This document shows, piece after piece, positions 43,077 to 52,802 of a DNA stretch of 55,239 nt. The notes under the pieces were generated by a model that was not told the DNA's origin, made no database searches, and was given only the letters and a program-made list of their open reading frames with translations. The position numbers and the translations under genes were made by a program. The stretch lies in contig CAMBXL010000014.1 in NCBI GenBank assembly GCA_945871905.1, positions 1-55,239 on the forward strand, given 5' to 3'. Position 1 is the first letter of the stretch; each line of letters begins with the position of its first letter. This DNA comes from Chitinophaga pinensis. Its GTDB lineage: Bacteria; Bacteroidota; Bacteroidia; NS11-12g; UBA955.

Positions 43077-44375
43077 ATGTTTGAAAATTTAAGTTTAAAA
43101 ATTGAGAAGGCCATTAAAAACCTTAAAGGTCAAGGAAGAATTTCCGAGATAAATGTTGCAGAAACTACTAAAGAGATTAGAAAGGCGCTTGTAGAAGCCG
43201 ATGTTAACTATAAAATAGCCAAAGAATTTACCGATGTTGTAAAGGAAAAAGCAATAGGACAAAATGTTTTAACAAGCATTTCACCGGGACAATTGCTTGT
43301 AAAGATTGTTAACGATGAGTTAATTCAATTGTTAGGTGGCGAACAGCAAGACATAAATATTACAGCAAATCCCTCCATTTTTTTAATTGCAGGTTTGCAA
43401 GGTTCAGGTAAAACCACATTTTCGGGAAAATTAGCAAAGCACATTAAGTCCAAAGGAAGAAATCCTTTGTTAGTTGCTTGTGATGTATACAGACCTGCGG
43501 CAATCAATCAATTAAAAGTTTTGGGAGAGTCTATTGGTGTGGCGGTGTATGCTGATTTGGAGAATAAAAACCCGGTTGATATAGCCACTAAAGCAATTAC
43601 TTTTGCTAAACAAAATCATCACAATGTAATTATTGTCGATACTGCAGGTAGGTTGAGTATTGATGAACAAATGATGAGTGAGATTTATGAGATTAAACAA
43701 GCCATACGTCCTACGGAAACGTTGTTTGTTGTGGATTCAATGACGGGGCAAGATGCTGTAAATACCGCTAAGAACTTTAATGATAGATTGGATTTTGATG
43801 GTGTGGTGTTAACGAAATTAGATGGTGATACCCGTGGTGGTGCGGCATTGTCTATTAAAGCAGTCGTAAATAAGCCAATTAAATTTGTAAGTAATGGTGA
43901 AAAATTAGATGCTTTGGAGTTGTTTTATCCAGACAGGATGGCGGGCCGTATCTTAGGTAAGGGTGACGTCGTTAGTTTGGTAGAAAGAGCACAGTCTGTT
44001 TTTGATGAAGAAGAGGCTAGAAAAATAAGCAAGAAAATAAGTAAGAATAATTTCGACTTAGAAGATTTCTTAAGCCAACTTCAGCAGATTAAGAAAATGG
44101 GAAATGTAAAGGATTTAATGTCCATGATTCCCGGTGTTGGTAACAAGATAAAGGATTTGGACGTTGATGAAAATGTGTTTAAGAATATTGAATGTATCAT
44201 TCAATCCATGACACCACAAGAGCGACAAGATCCTGATTTGATAAATAATTCAAGAAAAGCAAGGATTGTAAAAGGAAGCGGAAAATCCATACAAGAACTT
44301 AATAAACTTCTTACTCAGTTTAACGACATGAAAAAGATGATGAAAAGTATGAATGGTATGAAAATGAAACGATAA
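43077..44375 (+). CDS. ffh: Signal recognition particle GTPase Ffh (SRP54)
   Basis: The 432-residue protein has an N domain, a GTPase domain with AGLQGSGKTTFSGKLA, DVYRPAAINQL, DTAGRL and TKLDGDTRGG, and a methionine-rich M domain ending KKMMKSMNGMKMK that binds SRP RNA and signal sequences. It targets nascent membrane proteins. The ATG at 43077 is chosen over an in-frame TTG at 43053, which lies within the promoter. DUF1599 begins 15 bases downstream. Confidence 0.96.
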   Translation: MFENLSLKIEKAIKNLKGQGRISEINVAETTKEIRKALVEADVNYKIAKEFTDVVKEKAIGQNVLTSISPGQLLVKIVNDELIQLLGGEQQDINITANPSIFLIAGLQGSGKTTFSGKLAKHIKSKGRNPLLVACDVYRPAAINQLKVLGESIGVAVYADLENKNPVDIATKAITFAKQNHHNVIIVDTAGRLSIDEQMMSEIYEIKQAIRPTETLFVVDSMTGQDAVNTAKNFNDRLDFDGVVLTKLDGDTRGGAALSIKAVVNKPIKFVSNGEKLDALELFYPDRMAGRILGKGDVVSLVERAQSVFDEEEARKISKKISKNNFDLEDFLSQLQQIKKMGNVKDLMSMIPGVGNKIKDLDVDENVFKNIECIIQSMTPQERQDPDLINNSRKARIVKGSGKSIQELNKLLTQFNDMKKMMKSMNGMKMKR

Positions 44376-44390
44376 TTTTAATAAATAAAC

Positions 44391-44924
44391 GTGGAACAAA
44401 CTATCAATCAATACAACCGTGAAATAAGTAAGTGCCGTCAGTTGTTTGAATCAAAGAACAAAGATTACGGAACCTCTTGGCGCATACTTCGTCCAACAAG
44501 TATTACGGATCAAATAATGATCAAAGCCTTGCGTGTAAGAAGTATAGAAGAAACCAAGGAAAATAAAGTGGGAGAGAGTGTCGAAGATGAGTTTATTGGG
44601 ATCTATAATTATTCTATTATTGGGTTAATGCAACTAAAGCATTGGAATAATTCAACCAATTTTTCAGTTGATGAAATTATGCGTTTGTATGATGAAGAGA
44701 TGGAAGCAACTAAACATCTGATGTTGAAAAAAAATCACGATTATGGAGAAGCTTGGAGAGAGATGAGAGTTAGTAGTTTCACAGATTTAATCTTAATGAA
44801 AATTAACAGAACAAAACAAATTGAAGACAATAAAGGTCAAACAATAGTGAGTGAAGGGATAGATGCCAATTATAAAGATATGATGAATTATGCTATCTTT
44901 GCTTTAATAACACTTAATAATTAA
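44391..44924 (+). CDS. DUF1599 domain protein
   Basis: The 177-residue protein starts at a GTG and contains two copies of a roughly 70-residue unit: SKNKDYGTSWRILRPTSITD with an IMIKALRVRSIEE helix, and LKKNHDYGEAWREMRVSSFT with LILMKINRTKQIE. The duplicated KN(K/H)DYG pattern defines DUF1599, found in Bacteroidota; function unknown, perhaps nucleotide related. It lies between ffh and the BT_3928-like gene. Confidence 0.85.
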   Translation: MEQTINQYNREISKCRQLFESKNKDYGTSWRILRPTSITDQIMIKALRVRSIEETKENKVGESVEDEFIGIYNYSIIGLMQLKHWNNSTNFSVDEIMRLYDEEMEATKHLMLKKNHDYGEAWREMRVSSFTDLILMKINRTKQIEDNKGQTIVSEGIDANYKDMMNYAIFALITLNN

Positions 44925-44932
44925 TTTAAAAT

Positions 44933-46474
44933 ATGAAGATTTTAACATCTATTTGTCGGATTTTAGTTGGGTTATTGTTTATTTTCTCAGGAGTTATAAA
45001 AAGTAATGATCCCAAGGGTACTGCTATTAAGTTAAATGAATATTTTGATGTTTTTGCCAAAGATGTTCAAGTGGAGCAAGATTCAATTTTGTATTCCATT
45101 ACCGATAATTTAGGAACTAATGAACAAAGCTCTTTTTCTTTGATGCCATCAGATTCTATCAAAACAATTGAAATTGTTCAGTCGGGTATTAGAAAGATTT
45201 ATTACGAAGATGAAGAAACCCAAGATTCATTTTTAGGTTCTGATGTATACGTGCTAGCCAATAATCAAATTATTTACGAGGCTGAATATATTTTAGAAGA
45301 TACCACTGAACCTATTTTGTTTAATGTAAATATTAAAACTGGTTCAAAAGAAGTTTTGCTTGACAAAAAATTGCAACTTTCATTGAATACCAAACATGAG
45401 ATTAAAGAAATACTTCCACTTTATAAATATGTAAAACAAGAAAGTGTATGGGTGGGTTTCTTTAGGGGCTTAAGACCTTATGCCATTCATTTTTCTATTA
45501 TCATGTGTATATTAGAAATTGTATTTGGTTTTGGTATATTGATAGGTTGGAAACCTAAACTAATATCATGGTTGACTCTTTTAATGATATTGTTTTTTAC
45601 ATTCTTAACATGGTACAGTGCCTATTTTAATAAAGTAACAGATTGTGGATGTTTTGGAGATTTTATTAAATTAGAACCTTGGACTTCTTTTTATAAGGAT
45701 ATAGTATTGTTGGTTTTAATATTAGTCATTTTTGCAAGAAGAAATAAAATAGTTCCTTTGTTTTCAAAGCTCTTCGGTTGGAATGCAATGTTAGTAGTGG
45801 TTATTTCCTCTTCTGTTTTTGCCATTTACTCCAATATGTATTTACCAGCTTGGGATTTTTTACCTTATAAAATTGGAAATAATGTAAAGAAACTAATGAT
45901 TAGACCATTAAGCGCTAGAGCGGTAGATTCTATTGAAACGAAATTATTGTATGAGAAAAATGGCAAAGTAGATACTTTTGGCATAATGGATTACCCAAGA
46001 ACAGAAGATTGGAAATACGTTAATACGATTAATAAGATTATAGCACCTGCTTGGAAATCATCGGTTCATGGATTTGAGTTTTCAACAAGGTCTGAAATAA
46101 ATAATGAAAACATCAAAGACACGTTATTGAACAGTCGCACATACACCATTTTATTGGTTAGTACACATTTGGACAAGAGTTATGAAAAATCTTGGGCCAA
46201 AATAAAAGCTTTGGTAAATGGGTTAAAAACACAGAATGTTCATTTTTATGCAGTCACTGCAACTTCATTGGACAATGCAGATGCCTTCAGAACAGAAATG
46301 CAGTTGCCTTTTTATTTCAATAATTCAGATGAAACTTTGTTAAAAACGGTGGTTCGATCTAATCCAGGTGTTATGTTGTGGAAAGAGGGAGTGGTTATAG
46401 ACAAATGGAGCTGCCGAAGTATTCCTTCTATAGACAAAATTGTAAAAATAATTTCCAAGAAGAAAGACAAATAG
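44933..46474 (+). CDS. BT_3928-like membrane protein (DoxX/MauE-like plus thioredoxin-like domain)
   Basis: The 513-residue protein begins with a membrane span (ICRILVGLLFIFSGVIKSNDP, DoxX/MauE-like), has an extracytoplasmic insert of about 130 residues, then four more spans including KVTDCGCFGDFIKLEPW with a CGC pair. The C-terminal 170 residues resemble a thioredoxin fold without CxxC. This layout is that of the Bacteroidota BT_3928 family, thought to act in quinone or redox processes by analogy only. It follows DUF1599 eight bases later, a conserved pairing as far as I recall. Confidence 0.82.
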   Translation: MKILTSICRILVGLLFIFSGVIKSNDPKGTAIKLNEYFDVFAKDVQVEQDSILYSITDNLGTNEQSSFSLMPSDSIKTIEIVQSGIRKIYYEDEETQDSFLGSDVYVLANNQIIYEAEYILEDTTEPILFNVNIKTGSKEVLLDKKLQLSLNTKHEIKEILPLYKYVKQESVWVGFFRGLRPYAIHFSIIMCILEIVFGFGILIGWKPKLISWLTLLMILFFTFLTWYSAYFNKVTDCGCFGDFIKLEPWTSFYKDIVLLVLILVIFARRNKIVPLFSKLFGWNAMLVVVISSSVFAIYSNMYLPAWDFLPYKIGNNVKKLMIRPLSARAVDSIETKLLYEKNGKVDTFGIMDYPRTEDWKYVNTINKIIAPAWKSSVHGFEFSTRSEINNENIKDTLLNSRTYTILLVSTHLDKSYEKSWAKIKALVNGLKTQNVHFYAVTATSLDNADAFRTEMQLPFYFNNSDETLLKTVVRSNPGVMLWKEGVVIDKWSCRSIPSIDKIVKIISKKKDK

Positions 46475-46508
46475 GCTTTAATAACATCTTTTTATACCCC
46501 CCAACAAT

Positions 46509-47039
46509 ATGCGAGTATATATTATAGGAATGCCTGCATCGGGCAAATCGCTTTTAGGGAAACAGTTGGCTTTGTCTTTAAATTTGAAATATATTGACTT
46601 GGATAATCAACTTGAAAAAATTGAAGGTTGTTATGTCCGTGATATAATTGCAAGTAAAGGATATCAGTATTTTAGAGAGAGGGAAAGGGACTGTTTACAC
46701 ACTATATTAAATGAGCGACACATAGTGGTATCCTGCGGTGGAGGCACTCCTATGTTTTATGATAACATAGAAAAGATGAAAAAATCAGGAATTGTAATCT
46801 GGTTAAATGTAGATTTAAGCCTGATTTCCAAGCGAATTAAACAAAATATAACACGCAGACCCTTGTTTTCAGAGCTAAATGAACAAGAAATTGATGCAAA
46901 AGTTAGAGAATTATATCAAGATAGAGAAAAAAAATATAAATTATCAGATATTAAAATCTTCATTAATGAACGTTCTAAAAATACATTATCATCTGTAATT
47001 CAGCAAGTTGTTAAATTCAACAAACGCAAATTTTTATAA
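46509..47039 (+). CDS. aroK: Shikimate kinase
   Basis: The 176-residue P-loop kinase phosphorylates shikimate at O3. It shows Walker A GMPASGKSLLGKQLA, the substrate-binding DLDNQLEK, FRERERDCL (where FRxxE is usual) and the VSCGGGTPMF glycine loop. It belongs to the same pathway as aroB at 24032. The gap to the preceding gene is 34 bases. Confidence 0.92.
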   Translation: MRVYIIGMPASGKSLLGKQLALSLNLKYIDLDNQLEKIEGCYVRDIIASKGYQYFRERERDCLHTILNERHIVVSCGGGTPMFYDNIEKMKKSGIVIWLNVDLSLISKRIKQNITRRPLFSELNEQEIDAKVRELYQDREKKYKLSDIKIFINERSKNTLSSVIQQVVKFNKRKFL

Positions 47040-47088
47040 TATGTTGATTTTGTGTTAATATATTCTTTTAAAAAAAATGTGTAACCCC

Positions 47089-47118
47089 TTGGTTTTATTA
47101 AACTTTAAAATACTTTTG
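47089..47118 (+). promoter_or_regulatory. Promoter of the HU gene
   Basis: TTG (47089-47091), 19 bases, then TACTTTTG (47111-47118). The predicted leader is about 35 bases, longer than for most promoters here. Confidence 0.65.
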
Positions 47119-47160
47119 ACATCACATTTATCAACAAAAATTTTTTAATTAGTTTTAATT

Positions 47161-47433
47161 ATGAACAAATCAGATTTAATCAGCAAAATGGCAACTGACG
47201 CCAAAGTAACAAAAGCACAAGCGCAAGCAGCTTTAAACTCATTCATCACTGCAACTACAGATGCATTAAAAAAAGGTGACAAATTAATTTTAGTAGGTTT
47301 TGGTACTTTCTCAGTAACAAAAAGAGCTGCTAGAACTGGTCGTAACCCACGTACTGGAAAAGAAATTAAAATAGCAGCTAAAAAAGTTGTTAAATTTAAA
47401 GCAGGTGCAGACCTTTCTACAAAAGTTAAATAA
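47161..47433 (+). CDS. HU family DNA-binding protein
   Basis: The 90-residue protein has the complete HU fold: NKSDLISKMATDAKVTKAQA, LVGFGTFSVTKRAARTGRNP with the DNA-intercalating loop, and KTGKEIKIAAKKVVKFKAG (conserved RNP motif at about residue 61). HU bends and compacts DNA in the nucleoid. It has its own promoter and terminator. Confidence 0.95.
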   Translation: MNKSDLISKMATDAKVTKAQAQAALNSFITATTDALKKGDKLILVGFGTFSVTKRAARTGRNPRTGKEIKIAAKKVVKFKAGADLSTKVK

Positions 47434-47452
47434 TTTATTTATTGCTTTTAAT

Positions 47453-47488
47453 AAAAATCCCTTTACTCAAAAAGTAAAGGGATTTTTT
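47453..47488 (+). terminator. Terminator of the HU gene
   Basis: A perfect 15-base stem pairs 47453-47467 with 47473-47487 around a five-base loop, followed by Ts. Its right arm overlaps the -7 box of the next gene. Confidence 0.85.
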
Positions 47489-47495
47489 ATTTTTG
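47488..47495 (+). promoter_or_regulatory. -7 box of the aminotransferase gene
   Basis: TATTTTTG at 47488-47495 matches TAnnTTTG. It begins inside the T tail of the HU terminator and the ATG follows after nine bases. Confidence 0.4.
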
Positions 47496-47504
47496 TAAGC
47501 TCTT

Positions 47505-48710
47505 ATGCATTCACTCAAAAGGAATTTTTTACAATACATTGCCCAAACTTCTGATTCGCCTTTAGCAATTCAAATTGAACGTGCTGAAGGTGTCTTTATG
47601 TATGACATTAACAACAAAGCCTATATTGATTGTATCTCAGGAATTTCAGTCAGTAATGTCGGGCATTCCAACCCAATGGTGAATGAGGCTGTTAAAAAAC
47701 AGCTCGACCAACATTTGCATTTGATGGTTTATGGAGAAATTATTCAAAAACCTCAAGTTGAATTAGCCCAAAAGCTAAGTACTCTTCTGCCAGAGGAGAT
47801 GGATTCTGTTTATTTTGTTAACTCAGGAAGTGAAGCAGTGGAAGGTGCTATGAAATTAGCAAAACGCTACACAGGTAAAAGCCGTTTTGTTGCCTTAAAA
47901 CATGCTTACCACGGTAGTTCACATGGCGCACTAAGCTTAATGAGTGATTCTTACTTTACAGATGCTTTTGCCCCATTGTTGCCTGGGATTGATTTTATTA
48001 ATCAAAATAACCATGAGGAAGCTCTCAATGCTATTGATTGCGATGTAGCTGCAGTCTTTATGGAACCTATAATGTCGGAAAAAGGATATATGCCTTGTAC
48101 CGATGATTTTATACAACTAGTTGCTAGTCGATGCAAACAAGTGGGTGCACTTCTTGTGTTCGACGAAATACAATCAGGAATGGGTAGAACAGGGCGTTTT
48201 TTAGCCTTTCAACATACCAATGTTAATCCTGATATAGTGTTAATGGCAAAAGCATTTGGAGGAGGATTGCCTTTGGGTGCTTTTGTGGCCTCCAAAAACA
48301 CGATGCAAGTATTGATGGATAATCCTGTTTTGGGACATATTACCACTTTTGGTGGACATCCTTTGTCATGTGCAGCCTCATTAGCTGCTATAAACTATAT
48401 TTATGACAATGATTTGATGGGCGCCATTCCCGAAAAAGAACAATTATTTAGAAGTATACTAGTGCATCCATTAATAAAAGAAATAAGTGGAAAAGGTCTT
48501 ATGTTGGCGATTTCTTTCGACAATAAACAGTTTGCCAGGCAAGTTATTGACCAGTGTGTTCAAGATGGTTTATTAATCGATTGGTTCTTGTTTGCTGAAG
48601 ATAAAATAAGACTATCGCCGCCATTAATTATTGAAACAACTGAAATCAAAGAAATTTGTCGCATTATTTTGAAAAATATCAATCAAGTATCACTTATATT
48701 TGCTCATTAG
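47505..48710 (+). CDS. Class III (ornithine-type) aminotransferase
   Basis: The 401-residue PLP enzyme has the class III signature: DEIQSGMGRTG, followed by DIVLMAKAFGGGLPLGAF with the PLP lysine in MAKAF, and NSGSEAVEGAMKLAKRYTG. Members act on acetylornithine, ornithine, 4-aminobutyrate or similar amines. The sequence gives no sure substrate and no arginine or GABA gene is adjacent. The ATG lies nine bases after the -7 box. A lipoprotein gene begins three bases after its stop. Confidence 0.87.
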   Translation: MHSLKRNFLQYIAQTSDSPLAIQIERAEGVFMYDINNKAYIDCISGISVSNVGHSNPMVNEAVKKQLDQHLHLMVYGEIIQKPQVELAQKLSTLLPEEMDSVYFVNSGSEAVEGAMKLAKRYTGKSRFVALKHAYHGSSHGALSLMSDSYFTDAFAPLLPGIDFINQNNHEEALNAIDCDVAAVFMEPIMSEKGYMPCTDDFIQLVASRCKQVGALLVFDEIQSGMGRTGRFLAFQHTNVNPDIVLMAKAFGGGLPLGAFVASKNTMQVLMDNPVLGHITTFGGHPLSCAASLAAINYIYDNDLMGAIPEKEQLFRSILVHPLIKEISGKGLMLAISFDNKQFARQVIDQCVQDGLLIDWFLFAEDKIRLSPPLIIETTEIKEICRIILKNINQVSLIFAH

Positions 48711-48713
48711 AAA

Positions 48714-49568
48714 ATGAAAAAGATTATTTTTTTAGTCCCTATATTGTTTTTATTCGCTTGTAATAAAGAGAAAAAAACTACAGTAGAAAGTGTAATCTCG
48801 GCTAAAGACCATTCAACCATAGAATCAGAGTTTTCATCAATATTTGATGTTGCCGAAGATTTTAATTCAAACGACCGCCGTGTAAGAAGTGGACAAACGA
48901 TTCTGCCATCTTCTGCTTTGGTTACCTTTCAGGATAGTAGTTTTTCCGATGGAGATGGGATTGAGTGTGCCATTGATTTTGGACCAATAAAAACGACTTC
49001 ACCCAAAGGTGTTTTATGTTTGGATGGCAGATACAGAGCAGGTGTATTGCATCTTAAAATGAATAAAAGATATTTTCAAGACAGTTTTGAATGTGTAATT
49101 TGGGCTGAGGAGAGTGATGCATACTATGCCGGAAATGATGGATTTAACTTGTCTTCTATCTCTGGCACTATGACTGTTTTAAAGCTTAATTTGAGTATTT
49201 TTAAAATTACAGTTTCAAATGCAAAATTGAGTAATGAAAACGGAACAATTACATGGCAGTCTAGCCGAATCATTGATAAAAAGGTAGATAACTCTGAAGG
49301 AATTTTAGGCGATGAATATTCCATTACCGGAAATGCCTCTGGAGTCAACAGAAAAGGGGAGCCTTTTGAAGTGAGTATAAAAGAACCATTGTATAAAAAA
49401 ATACAAATGGGTTGTGCGCGTACTTTTACGCAAGGAGTGTTAGAATTGATTAATGTTTCAAGCCAAGAAAAAATTTTACTAGACTATGATCCTTATAACA
49501 ATAATGCTTGTGATTTAATAGCCAAAGCTACCATTCGCAGTAAAGAGTTTATTTTCACGGTTAGATAA
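48714..49568 (+). CDS. Hypothetical lipoprotein
   Basis: The 284-residue protein has a lipoprotein signal (KKIIFLVPILFLFAC) and a mature part of beta strands (SGQTILPSSALVTFQD, CAIDFGPIKTTSPKGVLC) with paired cysteines. No family is recognised. It is likely co-transcribed with the aminotransferase (three bases upstream) and the serine hydrolase (eight bases downstream). Confidence 0.75.
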   Translation: MKKIIFLVPILFLFACNKEKKTTVESVISAKDHSTIESEFSSIFDVAEDFNSNDRRVRSGQTILPSSALVTFQDSSFSDGDGIECAIDFGPIKTTSPKGVLCLDGRYRAGVLHLKMNKRYFQDSFECVIWAEESDAYYAGNDGFNLSSISGTMTVLKLNLSIFKITVSNAKLSNENGTITWQSSRIIDKKVDNSEGILGDEYSITGNASGVNRKGEPFEVSIKEPLYKKIQMGCARTFTQGVLELINVSSQEKILLDYDPYNNNACDLIAKATIRSKEFIFTVR

Positions 49569-49576
49569 AGATAAAC

Positions 49577-50695
49577 ATGTTTCGCGAAGCTTTTGTAATT
49601 CTTTTGGTTTTGTCTGTATTGGTTTCATGTCAACAATCTCCCAAACAACATCTTTCTCACTCAACAGTACAAGATTCTTTTTACAGTTATCCCAAAACGT
49701 TTTATTCTTTCAAGAAAAAAGACCAAACTTTCTTTTCTTCTTGTTTTGAAAAGGATTTTAATGGGTCGATTTTGGTTTATAAAAAAAACAAACTATACAA
49801 AAGTGTGAAAGGTTACAACGACCTGAACAAGCAACAAAAGTTGGATATTAATGATGTTTTTCAAATGGCATCGGTTTCCAAAACTATTACCTCAATAGCG
49901 ATTCTTCAATTACATCAAAATGGTGTAATTCACTTGGATAGTCAAGTTTCTAAATATTTAAAAGAATTAAATTACCCTCATGTAACTGTTCGTCATTTAT
50001 TGTCACATCGTAGCGGATTGGCAAACTATATGTACTATACTGATACTTTTTGGAAAAACAAATTGAAAGTGATGAACAATCAGGACTTGTATCATTTTTT
50101 TATAAAATCTAAGCCTAAAGTGTACACTGCTCCCGATGTGAGTTTTAGTTACAATAACACCAATTTTGCATTATTGCCAATACTTTTGGAACGGGTTACA
50201 GGACAAAAATTTCCGGCCTATGTTGAAGATAGTATTTTTAAAGTAGCAGGAATGCGAAATAGTTTTTTTTATGGACATCAGCCTTCACGTATTCAATCAA
50301 CATTACTTACCGGTCGATTTGTTAATGAATTGTATGAGCCCAATTACTACTTAAATGGGATATTAGGCGACAAAAGTTTTTTCAGTTGTGTAGAGGATAT
50401 GTTTATGTTTTATGATGCCTTGAAAGAAGGGCGATTGTTGGATAAGTCAATCCAGGATGTTGCTTTTCAGGAAACGTATAAACCCAATGTGTATGGCGGT
50501 TCTTATGGATTAGGATTTCGTATAAAATACATAGAGGGTGAAAAATGGGTGTATCATAACGGATGGTGGAAAGGTTTTTGGACTTTCTTTTGGACTAATA
50601 TTGAAAAAGATATTTGTTTAGTGGTGTTAACAAATAATAAAAAAAGCAGTAGGTTTAAATTATATGATCTATTGACAAACCTAAATAATCTATAG
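49577..50695 (+). CDS. Serine hydrolase of the beta-lactamase/DD-peptidase family (lipoprotein)
   Basis: The 372-residue protein has a lipoprotein signal (VILLVLSVLVSC). It carries the three active-site motifs of the class C beta-lactamase-like fold: SVSK (SxxK) near residue 99, YNN (YxN) and HNG (HxG) near the end. These proteins are esterases, DD-peptidases or peptidases of the cell wall; resistance to antibiotics is not implied. Substrate unknown. Confidence 0.85.
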   Translation: MFREAFVILLVLSVLVSCQQSPKQHLSHSTVQDSFYSYPKTFYSFKKKDQTFFSSCFEKDFNGSILVYKKNKLYKSVKGYNDLNKQQKLDINDVFQMASVSKTITSIAILQLHQNGVIHLDSQVSKYLKELNYPHVTVRHLLSHRSGLANYMYYTDTFWKNKLKVMNNQDLYHFFIKSKPKVYTAPDVSFSYNNTNFALLPILLERVTGQKFPAYVEDSIFKVAGMRNSFFYGHQPSRIQSTLLTGRFVNELYEPNYYLNGILGDKSFFSCVEDMFMFYDALKEGRLLDKSIQDVAFQETYKPNVYGGSYGLGFRIKYIEGEKWVYHNGWWKGFWTFFWTNIEKDICLVVLTNNKKSSRFKLYDLLTNLNNL

Positions 50696-50750
50696 CCATT
50701 TAATGATTAAAAAAAAAGTTAAATTAATTTCCGTTTTAATTAAAATCGTT

Positions 50751-50758
50751 TAATTTTG
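50751..50758 (+). promoter_or_regulatory. -7 box upstream of the DUF349 gene
   Basis: TAATTTTG at 50751-50758 matches TAnnTTTG. The predicted leader is about 127 bases, unusually long here, with no clear secondary structure by eye. Confidence 0.35.
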
Positions 50759-50891
50759 CATTCCTATCAATTTTAAAAATTAGTGAGTTTTCTACCTATA
50801 TACCGATTACTATAGACATTCAAGTATGAAATAATTATTCAATTTACTTTCCAATAAACATTCACTTACATACACATTTTTTTATTGCCCC

Positions 50892-52784
50892 ATGAACCCT
50901 ACTAGAGATGAAGATTCATTTGATGAATCTAAAAACAATTTAACGCCAGACGAAAAAGCGATTGAATCTACCCTAATTGATTTGGAGAAAAAAGGAGATT
51001 CTGATGAGCATGATGATGAGTTAGATATTGAAGAAGAACGTAAAGATACAATCGATTATTCTGCTTTTTCAAAAGATGATTTTATCAAAAAGGCGGAAGA
51101 ATTGATATTTTCAACAAACATCAAAGAAACGCACGATACGTTCAAAAAAATCAGACTTTTATTTGACGATTTAGTGAAAGCGGATAGGACTGTGTTGATA
51201 AAAGAATGGGCCGATTCAGGAAATGATGTACGTGAGTTTAAACCTCCTTACGATGAAAAGAAAGATAAGTTTTACAAAGTATATGCTTCTTTTTTAGAAA
51301 AGAGAGCCGAAGAGAAAAGATTGGCAGAGGAAGAAAAGCAAAAAAATTTAAAAGCCAAACGTAAGTTAATCGATGAGTTGAAAGAATTGTCAACCAAAGA
51401 TGAAACAGAGGCAGTATTTTCAGAGGTTTTGGAAATTCAGAAAAAATGGCGTCAAATTAGAACAATTCCCCGTCAACACATGCAAGAATTGTGGGACAAT
51501 TACCGTTTTTATTTGGACAAATTTTATGACAATCATTCTATCAACAATGAACTGAAAGAAAAGGACAGACAAAAAAATCTGGAATTTAAAATTGAGTTAT
51601 TAAAAAGAGTTGATTTACTCAAAGAAGAAAAATCAATTAAGAAAACACATATTCTTTTAAATAAATACCACGAAGAGTTTAGAAACACGGGTCCTGTTCC
51701 ATCCATAGAAATGTCAGAAGATATTTGGAAACGTTTTAAAGAAGCTTCAGATGAAGTATTGAAAATAAAAAGAGACCAATTGGATTCTATCAAAGTAAAA
51801 AGAAATCAGAATTATGAGTTGAAAAAATTGCTTTGTGAAAAAGTAGAAACCATTAATCAAGTACCAGTTGAATCTATTAAATTGTGGAAAGAGAAAGCGG
51901 ATGAAATTGCTTTAATATTTAATGAGTGGAAAACCATTGGACCTGTTCCTGAAAGTGTAAACGATCAAATATGGAAACGTTTTAGAGAGGCACAAAATGT
52001 TTTTAATCACAATAGAAAAGTTTATTTCGATCAATTGAACAAAGGGAAAGATGTAAACTTAAAAATGAAAATAGAATTGTGTGAAAAGGCTGAAAAAATA
52101 AGTGAATCAACTCAGTTTGATAGTGGTGCCAAAGAGTTGATTTCCCTTCAAGAAAAATGGAAATCGATTGGACCAGTTTCTGAAAACATGAACGAAAAAA
52201 TATGGTTGCGTTTCAGAACTGCTTGCGATAAGTTTTTTAATCAACGCAACGAGTTTTATAAACATAAAAATGTAGAGGAAAAGAACAATCAAACCGAAAA
52301 AGAGACTATTATTAATTCTATACAACAATTGTTAGATTCAGAGGATGTTTCTTATGTGTTTGAAGAGTTAAGGAAATTGCAATTACAATGGAATCAAATA
52401 GGTTATGTGCCTATTAAAGTAAAGCAAGATTTAGCCCAAAACTACAGTAAAGCGGTTGATGCACTCTATAAAAAATTCAAACAAGCAAGTGAGGAAAACA
52501 AACAATTGCGCGTTAAGGAGCATTTTGAATTGTTGGCAAGTTCACCCAATGGTGCCGATAAATTAAAACACGAAGAAAGACAGTTGTTGGATAAAATTCG
52601 TTTGCTTAAAGAAAATGTAGAAACGCTGAATAATAATATCGGGTTCTTTGCGAAATCAAAAAAAGCGGATGAGTTTAAATTGCAAATTGAGCAAAAAATA
52701 AACACAGCAAACTCACAAATCGAAAAATTACAAGCTGATTTAAAAGTTTTAAGAACTTTGAAAAGTGCAGATAATAGAAAGTAG
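50892..52784 (+). CDS. DUF349 repeat protein
   Basis: The 630-residue, highly charged protein is built from about five copies of the DUF349 unit, recognised by repeated W-K-x-IGPVPE-x-(M/V)-N-x-x-IWKRF motifs (for example EWKTIGPVPESVNDQIWKRF and KWKSIGPVSENMNEKIWLRF). Long helices and a final coiled coil complete it. DUF349 proteins are common in Bacteroidota and of unknown function. It heads a short unit with the methyltransferase and YihY genes. Confidence 0.88.
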   Translation: MNPTRDEDSFDESKNNLTPDEKAIESTLIDLEKKGDSDEHDDELDIEEERKDTIDYSAFSKDDFIKKAEELIFSTNIKETHDTFKKIRLLFDDLVKADRTVLIKEWADSGNDVREFKPPYDEKKDKFYKVYASFLEKRAEEKRLAEEEKQKNLKAKRKLIDELKELSTKDETEAVFSEVLEIQKKWRQIRTIPRQHMQELWDNYRFYLDKFYDNHSINNELKEKDRQKNLEFKIELLKRVDLLKEEKSIKKTHILLNKYHEEFRNTGPVPSIEMSEDIWKRFKEASDEVLKIKRDQLDSIKVKRNQNYELKKLLCEKVETINQVPVESIKLWKEKADEIALIFNEWKTIGPVPESVNDQIWKRFREAQNVFNHNRKVYFDQLNKGKDVNLKMKIELCEKAEKISESTQFDSGAKELISLQEKWKSIGPVSENMNEKIWLRFRTACDKFFNQRNEFYKHKNVEEKNNQTEKETIINSIQQLLDSEDVSYVFEELRKLQLQWNQIGYVPIKVKQDLAQNYSKAVDALYKKFKQASEENKQLRVKEHFELLASSPNGADKLKHEERQLLDKIRLLKENVETLNNNIGFFAKSKKADEFKLQIEQKINTANSQIEKLQADLKVLRTLKSADNRK

Positions 52785-52802
52785 TTAACCCAAGGTTTAT
52801 TT

